DNA of 64,000 nucleotides from Favolaschia claudopus (lineage: Eukaryota; Basidiomycota; Agaricomycetes; Agaricales; Mycenaceae): assembly GCA_037176885.1 (NCBI GenBank), contig JAWWNJ010000045.1:1054001-1118000 (forward strand). Direction: 5' to 3'. Under the pieces are notes generated by a model that was given only the letters and a program-made list of their open reading frames with translations, ran no database searches and had not been told where the DNA came from. The stretch's first letter is position 1; every line of letters starts with the position of its first letter. The position numbers and the translations under genes are program-made. Positions 23,663 to 35,693 of this stretch are shown in pieces.

Positions 23663-24721
23663 GTTGAACGAATCCACAGAGGATGGGATCTGTCTTTCTT
23701 GAGCAGGGATGCTTTATACAGTGAACATTTCGTAGTCTCGCGCACGGGTTGGTCGGGGTCGCCACGGAGAGGAGTCATGAAAATCAACGACGTTTTGCCC
23801 GGGTCTCCGTTCTCAGGTTCTTGCTACAGATTTTTCGAGATAATTTTGTGCAGGTTGTGGCGTGGCGGTCGATGCGAGGTGCAGTAAACTCGTTTATTCG
23901 GCGTTCTGTAACCCGTGTCACCGTGTAAGTCCGTGTACCAAGTCATTTGTCCCAGAGACAGGCCTAGTGCTATAATTACAAGCGTAATAGCAGGATTGCT
24001 GTTGATCTCCGACCAGTGGGGGCCGACGTAGATCTTTACAAGACTCAGATAAACCTCTGAAGATAGCGATTGATAAGAAAGTAGAAAGAGACTTTGAGGC
24101 GGTCTGTGTCAGGACCATAGAGGGAAATTTCAAGACTGCAGTCCAACGCGGAAGGCGAAGGTGTAAAAGACCTTCTTCTGCAAGCACACTGGCAACGGTA
24201 GAATGCTCGGAGGACGCAAATTGCCTAATTTTTTCAAAACATACAATCAAGCGGCTGCGTTTGTCCTGAGTCGCACTTGCGGCTTGGTAATGTGGGTGCG
24301 CACGAGGCCAAAATGTAAGAACCCTGCCAGAGCATAGGCCAAGGTCCCAGACCGAGTTGCCCCAATTCGGAACAGTCAAAAACTTGGACGACAAGTTGGG
24401 CGGCGGATACGTTGATTTCATCCAGTAGAATTTGCCTAGAACATACACGATAAGAGTCGTGGTCAGTCTTCTTCGAGTCTGTGGCAGAGTGCATGCAGCC
24501 AACTCAGTTCTAAGTTGACCAGGGAAGAGGATGGTGGCAGGTAACGACCGAAACAATCGCATCTGATGGCAACTCTTGCAGTTCTCTTCCTGCTCAACTT
24601 TGCTCCAGGGTCAAATCCGCTCAGATGCAGTGTTTTGTCTGTCAGAAACCGAAATATACCTACAAGGAAACAAACGTGGGACCTAGGCAACCACTGAATC
24701 TGGCAACGTCAATTTTCTGAC
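23663..24721. other. Region without a recognised gene
   Basis: It holds several open minus-strand frames of 75-210 codons. None shows a family motif. It may be the 3' part of the hypothetical gene that starts at 25360, but I cannot connect exons with confidence. Confidence 0.35.
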
Positions 24722-25360
24722 ATAGATGAGTTGTAGATGAGCCTCGTCAGTACGGGATGACGGACGGCCTTCACAAAATCGCAAGAATTTCCAAGATTCG
24801 GCGTAATCTGGAGCCGTTGTTGAACTTTGAACTGTTCAGCGGTATGCAGACCATTGTCACTTTGGGGTAGCTTGCTCACTCACCTTGAGACTTGAGTACT
24901 TGGCCTCGAACATCGACTCGTCTTCCTCGACTGCATGAGAATATATGTGCGCTGGGTTGCGACAGCGGTCTGGAAGGTAATGACTGACTGGTTCCACGGT
25001 CCACCCGTTGATCCTCTCATCAAGTTGCTCGGTATCCGTCAATGCTCTAAGCTTACTTAAGTTGTTTTTCGCTAACCAGTTCTTGGGGACGGCTCGTCCG
25101 TCCGCTTGTAGTACCCAAATCAACCTTCCAAATTTGTCCCCGACATCATCTGTCTGTGGAATGCTCAGCTGCGCTGTCTTCCTCGGATTTTTAGCAAGAG
25201 GCTTCAGTCTCAAGCCAGTGGTTGAACATCGGCAACAAACAAGAACCACGACGGAAAATGTACCAATGCTTGGGGAATCCAGACCGACGAAAGGTTTCTT
25301 ACACGGCACACAAAAACAACAAACCCCATGGGTGCTCCTGATTGTTCTCCGGAATAGCAT
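24722..25360 (-). CDS. Hypothetical protein, 5' exons only
   Basis: A minus-strand frame from the ATG at 25360 stays open for 160 codons and reads like protein in its second half (QTDDVGDKFGRLIWVLQADG, NGWTVEPVSHYLPDRCRNP, EDESMFEAKYSSLK). It then meets a good GTGAGT donor near 24885. A second stretch, beginning FKVQQRLQITPN and ending near 24722, is open after a matching CAG acceptor. I do not recognise the family and cannot find a secure end. The N-terminal 50 residues may not be translated. Confidence 0.3.
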
Positions 25361-25691
25361 GATAATGTCTTGTGGTTCCGCTTCGATGATAATTAACGCT
25401 GTCCGCCACTCGAAGGATCACCCCTCAGATATCTCCATGTAATTCGCACTGCCTAACCGTCTGGATGCAACCGGCCCGATTCACTAAGATTTTGGAGACC
25501 ATGAGGATGTCCAATCTCCATTTTTTCCCCTGCAAATGTGGCTGTTTCGGGTCTTTGTTGACGAACCCACATTTCACAGGTCCGCTGTGCCGCGGCTAGT
25601 CTAAAAGGCACTTGGAATTTTTGTTCCCGCGAGCTATCCTTTCTTCTGTCAACTTGACCCACTTACAAGCTCGTTTTCTTTCTGCGCCGCC

Positions 25692-26534
25692 ATGTACTCT
25701 GGATATCGTCCGACGAGGTGAGCGTTGGCCCGGCGCCACTACCCCAATTGTCGAGCCAACAAGTTCACTTTTAGAACCACACGCTCACCGGCCCCCCGCA
25801 GTGTATGTTATCCGTTCACGACTTCCCACAAATCCACCTACTCACATTTTACGGACTAATGCAAACAGATCTCAGTCTGCTCAGAACGCCATTGCTACCC
25901 GCCTTCCACCACCACAACCCAGGGCTACGCACCAACGCGGACCATCTTTGGACACCACATTAAGCCCGGCTGCGTTCCCGCCTGGAGCGAATATTTCCGG
26001 GGGAGAGTACCAAGCTGGGCGCGTTGTCTGCGAGGTCTGCGGTGAGGGTGTGTCGTTCCGGGATTCTGGCGGCGCATTTACGCTCAAGCATTGGGAAGCG
26101 CATCGAGGAAAATGGTAGGTTTAATCTTCATTTTTCCACTCAAGCATATATCTATTGCGATTGTTAGCACTCCGCAGCGTCCTTCTCATCGAGCACAATA
26201 CTATCCGAGTCCACACAGTCCACAGGCGTATCCATCAGCCTCTCCTAGCTCCCCCTACCCGTACAGTTCATCCTCCTCATCCAGTTCCGGCATGCCACAC
26301 TCCACTCCCTACACGTTCAACGCACCTGTCCCTGCGGTGAAGAAACGTCGCACGAAACGTACAGAGGAGGAGCGTATCGACTATCTGCGCTCTGATCCCT
26401 ATGTAGCGGAGTTTGAAGCATACCGTGTACGCTGTGCCGCGTGCGACAAGTGGATAAGATTGCGCCCAAACTCGACTTACTGCAGCATTCCTTGGGACGC
26501 TCACCGAAAGAGCTGTGTGGAAAAGCAGACTTAG
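25692..26534 (+). CDS. Small protein with two related CxxC...H...C zinc-binding motifs
   Basis: Exon 1 encodes MYSGYRPTR (25692-25718). After introns at about 25719-25868 and 26117-26167 the product is about 200 residues long. The first motif is C-X2-C-X16-H-X3-H-X3-C (CEVCGEGVSF ... HWEAHRGKC), its last cysteine formed across the second intron. The second is C-X2-C-X18-H-X3-C (CAACDKWIRL ... WDAHRKSC). Both end in W-x-A-H-R-x-x-C, so they look like an internal duplication. Between them lies a Ser/Pro/Tyr-rich linker and a basic KKRRTKRTEEER patch that could be a nuclear localisation signal. The family seems lineage-specific; DNA or RNA binding is an inference. Confidence 0.65.
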
Positions 26535-28804
26535 AGATTTGGGTGAATAGCTTTTAATTTATTGTATGATGAATTACACGGAAATCATCTTAATGTAATA
26601 ATGGCGTTAACTTCCGCACACAGCGCTGTAGTTACCCGGAATGAGGTCTCGCCGCTACAACTGACTGGTGGCAACTTGCCTGCCAGAGTTTCTTCAGATT
26701 ATATCAGAAGCTAGATCCATTCCACAGCTATATGTTTTCGTTCTATTGTAGGGACATCGAAATCAAACATCGGTGAAAAGTTCTCCGGCTGCCCTAGTAC
26801 ATAATTACGAGCAACCTGGAAGCAGTAGCTAATCAACTAATTACTCCTCAGTTCCCGTGAAAACTGGAGCATTGGATTATAAGAGTAGTTACCTCGAGTC
26901 CCCCATCTACCCGTCCGACCAAAATTCAACATGCCCGAGATGCCCGAGACGCTCATGAAAGCTCAAAATATGCGGATAACTGAACAAAAGATGGGCAGTT
27001 CATAGTGAAGTGGACGATAGTTGCACAACAGCGTTCGTTACGCCACCGTATGAAGTTCGGAATTTGGTGGCATGTGGTGATACAAATTTCAACGTTATGA
27101 TGAATTCAACCAGTCTCCGCCGTCACCTACCGAGACTCTCCTCGAGACAGGAATACTACTGTCACTGGGATCGTATCTCCGATCTGCTTCGTATAGGCCA
27201 CTTGTGTCGTTCGCGGCTCGAGGTGAACCTCCGTTGACGTCATGCGAGTGAAAAAGCAACATATAGGGCCGATACGAGCTGCCTTGAGTGGGCATATACA
27301 ACTGGTAAACCTGAATTCAAAGATGTCAAATTTGGCTCAAGGTACGAGGGGAGTCTATCCGAGTCAAGATGACCTGGACTCTACTAAGCTTATATTGGCG
27401 ACAGGTCAATACACAAGCCATGAGTGGAATAAGTAAATGAGTTACAACGGACGATAAGGACCCCCTCATAAATCTTCGTGTTTGCTGCCAAAATTCCACT
27501 TGATCTGCATTCGAACATTCTGCCGTCAGCTGAAAATTCGAAGAGGAACAAAAATAACGCCGCCGGGTGCTCAAAAGCAGACGGTGGGCGACGGACATGC
27601 TGCCTGACGTTCCTTTGCCCTGTGCAGAGAGTATGAGGTGAACCTGAACCATGAATTCACAATCTCTTTCTGCGGACATGGCTGATTTCCAATGTAAATT
27701 CCTTGAAGTCCTTTAGTTGCTGGTGGTCCAGACCAAAAAGACAAACGGGCAAGAAAAGTGATGCTGCCGTGAGACCATTTACGCCTGCCAGTGATTTTTT
27801 TACTTCGAGGAAAGATCGTTCAAAGTGTACTGTGGTCATAAGTGTGACTCTCGATTATGGGCGGCTCGATCGAACGAAGCTAGTACTTTCTTGGCCCGCA
27901 AAGACAGGTTCCATGGAAGAAAACACGTCAATTAAGTGGAACGCCGCCGAAGAAATTCACCTGCCTCTTAGAACGTGTTTTCCGTCGAAAGATGATATCT
28001 TCAAGTTGCCGTCACCACCGTTTCGCCGCCGGCTTCATCCCCAAGGCTTCCCTGTTGTTTCTGGGAGTGGCCGATCCTAGCCGCCTCACACGCTGCAGAT
28101 TCAGAGTGGTAGCAGAGTGTCTATCCCGCGTCATTGTCGGCCTCTCAGTTCCTTGCCGCATCCCGGAACGATTCTGTTCTCCACTCTTCTCGTTGTTCAT
28201 GGGCTGATTTGTTTTCTCCGTGGTCATTGGGATCGTTTGGACACCTTTCTCACCATCTTCTAGTTCTTGCGCAAGGTTCCCCGTTCTTCTCGATCTTGCC
28301 GTTACTTGTGCCCTTCCCGTGCACATCCGACGGCCCGACAAACGGTTTTAAAATCTCCAGTTCCTCGACGTTCATCAGAAAAATAGATACACTCATCTGA
28401 AGCCTTCTCCTCGTGATACCGACGGTGCGTGGAATTTTCTGGTTGCTCTTGGACCTAGCCAAGACTGGTGAAAATGTGGTTTTGCAACGACAGATGGGGT
28501 TAATTCGATGTGAGCCGATATCGCTTCTCTGCCCACCACTACGTCACTCATCTTTTATCGCTCTCCCATCTCAAGGTTCGAAATCGACGTCATTTTTAAA
28601 GCGAAGAGCGCCGCGCCGCCGCCCCCGCCGAACTTGAGACTTTGTTGAATTTGGCGACCCCAGACGCGTCTTGGAGCACGAAATTTACACTCAGGAATTA
28701 CCATGAGCAGCCAGAAAGGGTGCCGCAAGTTTCGAGGTGTAAAATGCCGTGGTAGGCGCAGAAAAGTCAAGATTCGGACGAGGGAGAAGGAACGAACGGG
28801 GATT
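26535..28804. other. Long region without a recognised gene
   Basis: About 2.3 kb with only short or biased frames on both strands. A small frame near 26931 begins MPEMPETLMKA, which vaguely recalls the start of alcohol dehydrogenases but stops after ~23 codons. I see no other remnant, repeat or RNA gene. Confidence 0.45.
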
Positions 28805-28836
28805 CACGTGGTCGAATCTTCTGGCACGTATAAAAG
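28805..28836 (+). promoter_or_regulatory. E-box and TATA box of the dehydrogenase gene
   Basis: CACGTG at 28805-28810 is followed by TATAAAAG at 28829-28836, about 80 bases before the ATG at 28913. Confidence 0.5.
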
Positions 28837-28912
28837 TAGTGCCGAGCGCGGCGGATGAAGCACAAATATCCCTTGTCTTCAGACCACAACCCACCCCAAT
28901 TTTCTATCGACC

Positions 28913-30355
28913 ATGCCTCAGGGAACCATGAAAGCGTTGTGGTACAACGCGGTGAGTGTTGCTTTGCGCGACGTGGACGCGTCGACTCATCTTGTCTTGT
29001 AGCCACGAGATTTCGAGATCAAACAGGTCCCGATTCCAACGTACGGCGACGACGATGTCCTTCTCAAAGGTGGGTTCCTTGTCGCTATCGACGAGTAGTA
29101 TCTCATTTTCATTGCAGTGGCTTGTTGCGGAGTGTGCGGTACTGGTACGCGTCGTTTGTTCCTCTAACACGTCAGGGTTGCTCATTCGAATATCCAGATG
29201 GTCACATTCACGATGGTATGCATTTAGATTCGCGACGAGCTTACTTTTCTTACGCTTGGGAATACCAGGCGAATTCATTTCCAAATTTCCTGTAGGTCTT
29301 GACCCTGCTCAGAAAATCATCCTTTGAACTGGCATTACAGCTTATTCCCGGCCATGAAGCCATCGGGACCATTGTAGAAATGGGCAAGAACGTCAAGGGC
29401 TTTTCTGTTGGTGATCGCTGTGTTGCTGACGTCGGAATCACTGTACGTTGTCCTTGAGAGTGCGAGTTCGTCTCTTGACGCGTCAAATCACAGTGCGAAG
29501 ACTGCTTCTACTGCCGCCGCGGACAATCGTTGCTGTGCGAGAACTTCAACTCGCGAGGAGTAACGCAAGACGGTGGGTTCGCAGAATACGTCGCATAGTG
29601 AGCTATCTTGCTTGTCTTGCAATGAATCATTCTAACAGCAGTCTCAGCCAGCAGAAGAAGCTATACAAAGTCAAGAACTTGACCGATGAGGAGTCGACCT
29701 TACTCGAGCCCGCCGCATGCGCGATCCACGGTCTCGACAAGCTCAACCCTCCCGTCGGCGTCGAAGTCCTGCTTCTTGGTGCCGGGCCCACCGGTCTCAT
29801 CCTCGCTCAGCTGCTCAAGCTCAACGGTGCTTCCCGCGTGGTCATCGCTGCCAACAAGGGTATCAAGATGGACATTGCGAAAGACCTCAATGCCGGTGAT
29901 GAGTACATCGAGCTCGACAGGCAGAACCCCGACGCTCAGTGGAAGAAGTTGCGCGAGGACAACCCGTATGGGTTCGATGTGGTGGTCGAGGCGACGGGAG
30001 TGGAGAAGCTTGCGAATGAGAGTATCAACTACGTGCGAAGGGGTGGTACGCTCATGATTTACGGTGTGTATGAGAACAAGGCGCTCGTGCACTGGCCCCC
30101 GTCCAAGGTCTGTCTGTGTACTTCTCTTCATACGCTGAATGTTGACCTGCTCTTCATAGATCTTCGGTGATGAGATTAAGATCATCGGCTCCTTCTCGCA
30201 AACCTACTGCTTCCCCCCGCGCCGTCGCATACCTCGACAGCGGTAAGGTCAAGGTCAAGGGCATGGTTACCGACGTATTCAAGCTCGACGACTACCAGGC
30301 TGCGCTCGACAAGATGAACAGCCGGGGCGCCCTGAAGATTGCTATTAAACCATGA
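28913..30355 (+). CDS. Zinc-dependent medium-chain dehydrogenase, D-arabinitol/sorbitol type
   Basis: Start [13 protein letters not shown]. The spliced product is about 350 residues with CCGVCGTD (catalytic-zinc cysteine), IPGHEAIG (His and Glu), a structural zinc site [15 protein letters not shown], and the Rossmann loop [13 protein letters not shown]. It ends [25 protein letters not shown]. The family oxidises polyols with NAD(P), most likely D-arabinitol or a related sugar alcohol. Seven or so introns cut the first 700 bases. One frameshift is evident: a run of six C at 30213-30218 puts the last ~45 residues out of frame, and five C would restore the conserved reading [15 protein letters not shown] treat it as a likely sequence error in a working gene. 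Confidence 0.85.
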
Positions 30356-31083
30356 GCAGGAGGTGTTGCATAGTATACGCACTGTTGTATGTATAGAATC
30401 CCAGCATGTAAATTATCCTTCACGAGCATTCACCCACTGCAATTCGTCGAATTTACTCCTTAGGATAACGAAGAAGAGCTGGGGTAGTGAACGGGATTCC
30501 ATGAGTCCAAGACAATAAATACTATTCCAGACAAAACAAGAGGATTGAGAACAAAACAAAACTTCGAGCCGTCATGGATCATGGACGAAGAGAACAAGGC
30601 GATATAGATCAAAATTCAAACCTACTCAACACCGCACCGGATATATCTCAGCCCCTCCGAATCACTTCTTAAAAACCATTCTGCTTGCACTATCACTGTA
30701 TATTCTGGCAGGTATAAGCAATTTCCTCTATCTATCAAGTAATTTCCAATTTATATGGTTACTGGGCGGAATAGTCGAAGAACACGCAGGGCGGCTCTGC
30801 CACTTTTCTTCACCTTCGAGGTCATACGCGCAATCAAACCACGACTCTTGGCTTTGGTGGGAGAGTGGTTAGACGGGACGACGCGAAAGACCGTTTGCCG
30901 CACCGTGGCTCGTTGGGTCCAGAGGTCTGTCTGATTTCTCCTCCCCAGTGCCCGGCGGATTCATAACGGAATTGGGCTCGATCGCTGAGCGTTCTGTGAT
31001 GCTGGACTCTTCGCACGGTGGAACACGTTTCGCGAGTATGTGCGCTAGCATGGAATTAGCGCGACGAAAAGAAGAATCAAAAT
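30356..31083. other. Intergenic, no gene seen
   Basis: A/T-rich 3' flank of the dehydrogenase and 3' flank of the minus-strand hypothetical gene. No motif noted. Confidence 0.5.
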
Positions 31084-32123
31084 TTACCCACTTGAATGTC
31101 GTTCCCCAACGGCAGCGTGTATTTCCTGAGCGCGAATCATCTCATTTTGTAATCTCATTGCCCTACATTCCTTGATTCTTGACGCAGCCTCCTTCTCGAT
31201 TCTGTGAAATCTTCAGTGACTGGTCCGAATAGACGATGTCAAATACTACCTCTCAATGGCCTGGACTTCCTTGAAATAATCGGCTATATCATTCAACTCG
31301 GTGACTCTTGAGAGGTCTTGTGTGATGCGGACAGTTGTCATTGCTTTGGAATATTCTCTTTGCCAAAATCGATCCTCATCTTGATCCTCTTCACTGTCCC
31401 CCTGCACCACGTCTTCCCCCGTCCGAACGCTTCGAGATGATTCTGGACGGCCGATGGAGTCTGCTTCATCACAGTCAGCCTCTTGATCGGTCTGTAGGAC
31501 ATCCTTCTTGGCTCGCGCAACAAAAAAATCGCCAAACATCAAGTCGTCAAGTCTGATGTTTTCCCTCTGATCAACTGTCCATCGTGGAGGTTCAGAGGGC
31601 CAGAGCATCGAGCTTCGAACGGCATGATCTCCGGAGAATGCGAGAAAACAATCGCTCCAGGGAAGCATCTCCGAAGATTTCACAGGCGCTCGGCCAGATA
31701 TATGTGTTTCCTGGGTTGTAGGAAGAACAGGCACCGACATGGATGGCTCTAAGAATTTCTCGGGAACGGCGGGTGGATGGCCCTGTTGGAGTAGGCGTAT
31801 TGGATAGGTGTGGTATGGAGCCCACGGGATGTACAGCGGTTGGTGCTGTGGGTGAACGTCACCCTTACACGACTTGACATTATGGAAAACCTGGTACGCA
31901 CCCGTGTCACAAGTGCCACATACTGTTTGCTGACCAGTTGCTTGCATGCTTCGACGGCCTCAGGTACCTCTCGAGCTCCTGCGCTCAGGGAAGCAACAGG
32001 GTCTATCGTGAGGGCAGCCCACATTGCGAATTCTGGTAGAAAATGCCAGCGGTCTGCAGGCTCGGAGTCAGAAGTTGGCATCGCGTTATTGTCGGATACA
32101 GTCCCAGTAGCAGCGTTGGGCAT
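31084..32123 (-). CDS. Hypothetical acidic protein with a C-terminal helix
   Basis: Three exons on the minus strand. The first runs from the ATG at 32123 (MPNAATGTVSDNNAMP) to EACKQL. The second begins after an intron near 31874-31935 with SCKGDVHPQHQPLYIPWAPY, and the last ends HAAVGERHSSG at 31084 after an intron near 31200-31247. The middle is Pro-rich then strongly acidic (DQEADCDEADSIG, EEDQDEDRFWQREY). The C-terminus (DLSRVTELNDIADYFKEVQAIERIEKEAASRI in shorter pieces) is predicted helical with heptad-like spacing. The total is about 320 residues. I do not recognise the family. Splice sites and frames agree well, so I think it is a real gene. Confidence 0.5.
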
Positions 32124-33172
32124 GGCAAGAAGAGTGGGGAGTCATGTCAGCGTCACTAGTTCTTATACTTTCGCCCGGGGGAAGATTCTGAGGAGCACAA
32201 AACAAAAGAACAAAAGCGCGTTGTCATAGGAGCGAGGCATAGTGTTCGGACCCACGAAGCACAACACGTCCAAATCAAGTCCAATTGTTATGAAGTCAGG
32301 TTAGAACAAGGCAGAACAAGGATGTTCGCCAACGTTGCCATGCGGGCTTGTCGTCGAGTTGTCCTGTTGTACTCCGGTAGGCATACAGGCCTTGTATTCC
32401 GATCGAATCCGTCAAGAATCCGCGGCCAATTTTTCGAGAAATAATGACAATGGTCGCCGCCGGGGATGGAGACGCTGTCAGTGCTCGCGAATTGACTCTT
32501 GAGTCCAGCGTAAACCTCAAATTTGAATACTATGGCGGCGGCCGGGCCAGGGCCAGGCGGCAGTATGGCCTTCGGCTGCAATTGCTGACGTCCCCCATAA
32601 CGCAATAAACCGACTGGGCGACGTCTGCACAGTCAAGTATGCCTTGTTCGAAGGTTCCTTCACGGAATTGATAGAGGCAGCCGACGCCTGTCGAGAGCCC
32701 AAAGACCGCAAAAAAATTGGCAAAAAAAACCAAGGAGACGAGAGACCAACTGGATATGCTCAAGGATCGCTCACAACACAGGGACAAGCCGCGTGTATCG
32801 TTCTGAGCCCAGACGATGGCCAAGAACTTGACGCAGCCAGCAAAGGGTGCCTAATGGCGACATTCGAAGGGAATCTAAGGGATGAAGTAGAGTTTTTCGG
32901 ATGATGGGGGAGGAGGCGAGGCCACTTCAGTTTGCGTTCCTCAAGTAAACATGAGAGAAGGATGGATGACCGGAGCGGAAAGAAAATGTGGTGCCTCGTC
33001 TTGCGATTCTCTCCAAGAATAAATGCGCAGTACATATTTCTGCCTATTTCTGCTCAAAATTGCATCACATTCCCATGCGGAATCAGTTTGCCCCCGCATG
33101 ACGTAACACCACTGCTTTTGGCGCGCCATCAGCTCCTTTGCAGGTCACTTTACCTGTTCCTCTCGTACCACC
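32124..33172. other. Intergenic with a CRE-like site
   Basis: Short frames only. TGACGTAA at 33099-33106, 67 bases before the sterol-carrier start, matches a CRE/ATF-type bZIP half-palindrome. Confidence 0.45.
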
Positions 33173-34908
33173 ATGTCAGACCAACAACCTGGAGATGTAA
33201 TTTTCGCTCTATGCTTTGCGTTCCCAACTTACCCGGCGTCTTAGGCTGTCCCTGTTGCCCAGCGAGGCAGTTGGTCCTCGTTTCTCAAAGCGTACGTGCA
33301 TTTTCCGTCTGTTAAACGTTCAGAAACTCATATTCTTCTGTTAGAATCGCCTCGATGTCTGGCGATCTATCCTCAATGACTGTGAGTGCTCGACTTTCGC
33401 CGAGCCGAATCGAACGCGGTCTCGTGCCGTTCAACTAGTTTACTGACAAGACGTTTAGGCCCCTCCTTTTATTCTCTCAGTGCGTCTCAGAGCTTGATTC
33501 TGACCCAGGACTCACTTGGATGTAGCCTGTCTCTTTGACGGAGTATCCTGGTATGCATAAGGAATTACCGTGAATCCGTGTGTCCTCAACGGTGTGCAGC
33601 GTATTGGTGCGAACGGCCAGAGCTTTTTGCTCAGATTGCGGACGCGAAGACGTCAGAAGAACGCGCGCTCGCTGTTCTTAGATGGTTTATAGTACGCTGT
33701 CGTTCGCTTTATGTCAGTCGTTTGCTAACCTGAAGTAAGAGCACATTAAAGGGACAATACACAACCCGTAACGAGAGCGCTGGTTCAGAGAAGAAGTGCG
33801 TCATTTTTCGATACATCTAATCAGCGCCACTAAACATGTAATAGACCTCTCAACCCCGCTCTTGGAGAGTGAGTGTACATTCATCCTGACTCCGCGCGCG
33901 CTGACCTGAAACAAAGGTTGTTCTACGGCTATTGGCCTGATAAGGACGGCCGCGGACAGACTACACTCCTTACCGAACAGGTTTCGCATCACCCACCGAT
34001 CACTGCCTATGTGATTGAGAACGAGTCGAAAGGCGTGAAGCTTGTAGGACACAATGCACAGAAGACGAGCTTCAGCACTGGATCCATCATCGTCAAGCAG
34101 ATCGGCCACGCTGTGCTCACTGTGAAGCTGCCTTCAGGCGGCGAGGAGAAATATGTGCTTACGCTGCCCCGGCTCAGGATAGATGGGCTATGGTACGGTG
34201 CGCCGTATATCGAGTTGAGCGAGGTGCGTGTGCGGGTTAGCGTCTTTTGTCCCGTGGTTGATTTGGGTTAGTCAACCTACATTGCTGGCGGCGGCTACGT
34301 GGGCGTTATCGACTACAAGGGCAAGGGCTACTTCTCGGGCAAGTCGCACTCGTTCAAAGCGACACTTACACCTCAGGGCGGAGGAGGCAAGGATATCGTT
34401 GTGGAGGGCACGTGGCATCAGAACAGCAAATTCACTTCCGGCGGGCATGGCATATTCCACGATGTTTCAACGCCTAAGGAAATCGTGACTGCTATTGGCG
34501 GAGAGCCATCCGGGGAGATGGGTCCGATGGAGACGAGGAAGCTGTGGGAACTTGTTGCGAAGGGTATTCGCGAGGGAGACTTTGATCTTGCCAGTAAGGA
34601 GAAGACGCGGATTGAGGTGCGTTTTGCGACTCGAGTTCTGAGCTGATGCTGAAGTGCCGGGGTCAGAACGAGATGCGGCAGCGGAGAAAGGATGAGACGG
34701 CCAGCGGTACGCAGTGGGAGTTGAAGCATTTCAAACCGCTCGATGTCGATCCTGTTTGTGAGCACTCTGACCTTTCGATTGCATACTTGTGATTAATTGA
34801 TTCGCAGATGAGAAACTGGCCCAGAACACGAAAATTGCCCCGTCGTCGGAGGATACCTACGTCTTCAGAAATAATTGGCCTGAGACGTTGCAAGCAAAGA
34901 AGAAGTAA
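33173..34908 (+). CDS. kes1: Oxysterol-binding protein, Osh4/Kes1 type
   Basis: Start MSDQQPGD, then about nine short introns. The signature EQVSHHPPI is present near 33978-34004. SWSSFLKAIASMSGDLSSM gives the lid/N-terminal region, PLNPALGE precedes it, and GTWHQNSKF, EKTRIENEMRQRRKDE and FKPLDVDP mark the C-terminal half, ending LQAKKK. The length of about 400 residues and the lack of PH or ankyrin domains match the short Osh4/Kes1 group. These exchange ergosterol and PI4P between Golgi/plasma membrane and ER. All frames fit. The CRE-like site just upstream could regulate it. Confidence 0.92.
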
Positions 34909-35693
34909 ACGCGTCCGAGGGGTTATAAAGAGGATTACGACGAGTCGACGACGGATGGGTGCACGGACTGAGTGCTGGATTCTGTAGATTACATACGAAG
35001 CTATCACGGAAGAGTATTGAATTAATTAATGCGTAGAAAAGTGTGAAATTTGGATTTATCCCCAGGAGTGAACTAGAATTTCCATTTTGGGCGGTTGGCC
35101 CCGGTTGGCGCCCGACTCGGACATTCCTTCTTCGTCTCATCATCGCGCGCAAAAGCGAATTCCAATCCTGAAGTTTGAATCTTTCAACTGTACTCTGCGC
35201 ACTGGCACCACTATCCGCAACACTGGGTCGGCCGATCAAGGCGCGGCGGGCTACATTTCTTCTTCTTTCGGAATGCGCAGGCTTTGGCTGGCAGCAGCGA
35301 AGGTCGGGCTAGCATACAGATTCAGAAACACTGGGGTTTTCGGACCCTATACTCTGTTGGCTCCAGCTTTAGTGATTCTCACGCAGAATGGCAACCAGGG
35401 TTGACTTCAAGAGGTTTCCGAATCCTTGCCAAACTCTTGGATTTATGGAGGGAATCAAAGAAAAAAAGTATGATGAAAATGAGACCCTTCGAGCGACAAG
35501 TTCGAGAATCCTCGTTTTTCGCGATAGCACTGAAGAATAGTATGCTTCATGGTATGTCGGCTCTTGCGATGGTCAACTTCCGACGACACCCCTTTCAAGT
35601 CACTATGATCGATTGTTTGTTCACGTTCACGTTCACGCTGGCGCGCCTCTCCTTCTTCCTCCCACCATCTTCAAGTCCTCTCTAGGCAGCGAA
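34909..35693. other. Intergenic, no gene seen
   Basis: The 3' flank of the sterol-carrier gene and promoter of the secreted glycoprotein. Short frames only; a GTTCAC-type repeat occurs near 35620. Confidence 0.45.

Noticed and set aside
26931..27003. Possible alcohol dehydrogenase start (MPEMPETLMKA)
   Set aside because: The frame stops after about 23 codons and nothing downstream resembles the family.
29700..30185. Minus-strand open frame of 161 codons
   Set aside because: It is antisense to the dehydrogenase exon with intact Rossmann motifs on the plus strand.
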